Shown here one piece after another: positions 6,548 through 6,609 of a stretch of DNA of 6,609 nucleotides (position 1 is the first letter of the stretch; every line of letters starts with the position of its first letter). The DNA comes from Lachnospiraceae bacterium. Lineage in GTDB: Bacteria; Bacillota_A; Clostridia; Lachnospirales; Lachnospiraceae. The stretch is from positions 1 to 6,609 of the forward strand of contig JAGCAV010000494.1 of the NCBI GenBank assembly GCA_017652545.1, written 5' to 3'. The position numbers and the translations under genes were made by a program. The notes below the pieces were generated by a model. That model did no database searches. It was not told the origin of the DNA and saw only the letters and a list, made by a program, of their open reading frames with translations.

Positions 6548-6609
6548 ACGTTATTTTGTATTATCCTATATAAAGATGAACTTGGAATGTACAAAATATG
6601 CACATTTCA
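6488..6609. other. AT-rich foreign-looking tail joined to the truncated peptidase gene (candidate mobile-element end)
   Basis: These 122 bases contain about 34% G+C by hand count (about 24% in the last 59), against a little over half elsewhere. Peptidase homology stops exactly where it begins. It contains short inverted repeats, two TGTACA palindromes (6525-6530, 6588-6593) and a small GGTC-AAAAAA-GACC palindrome (6493-6506) next to the junction. No transposase or integrase is visible, so a mobile-element end is inference only. An arbitrary assembly join is an equally open explanation. Confidence 0.45.
6552..6598. repeat. Perfect 9-base inverted repeat in the AT-rich tail
   Basis: TATTTTGTA (6552-6560) and TACAAAATA (6590-6598) are exact reverse complements separated by 29 bases. 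Outside the pair, AATGTGC (6515-6521) and GCACATT (6600-6606) are also inverted, and a TGTACA lies near each arm. The arrangement could be a recombinase or transposase binding array, or chance in AT-rich DNA. Confidence 0.55.

Overview
The window reads as a chromosomal fragment of a Clostridia bacterium, most likely Lachnospiraceae. The Era, RecO, M16C peptidase and FGGY kinase sequences all look like that family, base composition is a little over half G+C by eye except at the far right, and genes sit on good AGGAG-type ribosome sites. No genus can be named. All five genes lie on the minus strand, so transcription runs from right to left.

In transcription order: (i) 6609-6488 is an AT-rich tail (about 34% G+C by hand count) that is not part of the neighbouring gene family. 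(ii) 6547-3971 encodes a PreP/falcilysin-type M16C zinc metallopeptidase whose N-terminal region, with the HxxEH zinc motif, is missing, because homology begins abruptly at the tail junction. (iii) 3970-3873 is a 98-base spacer filled with degenerate 17-base tandem repeats. (iv) 3872-2922 is era and 2903-2244 is recO, 18 bases apart, a classic Firmicutes housekeeping pair (ribosome maturation GTPase plus recombination mediator). (v) After an 88-base spacer, 2155-557 is an FGGY carbohydrate kinase of the ribulokinase/xylulokinase-like group. (vi) 20 bases further, 536-1 is the N-terminal part of an M19 membrane dipeptidase, cut by the left edge.

era and recO form a tight unit. The kinase and dipeptidase form a second tight unit that may be read through from recO or have its own start in the 88-base spacer; I saw no convincing promoter or terminator there. 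The kinase (pentulose phosphorylation) and dipeptidase (dipeptide hydrolysis) have no obvious shared pathway.

The points most worth a second look are the truncated peptidase at a foreign-looking junction (a rearrangement, a mobile-element end or an assembly boundary), a RecO that lacks the usual four-cysteine zinc finger, and the tandem repeats between the peptidase and era. I found no CRISPR array, RNA gene, phage module or convincing new multi-gene system.
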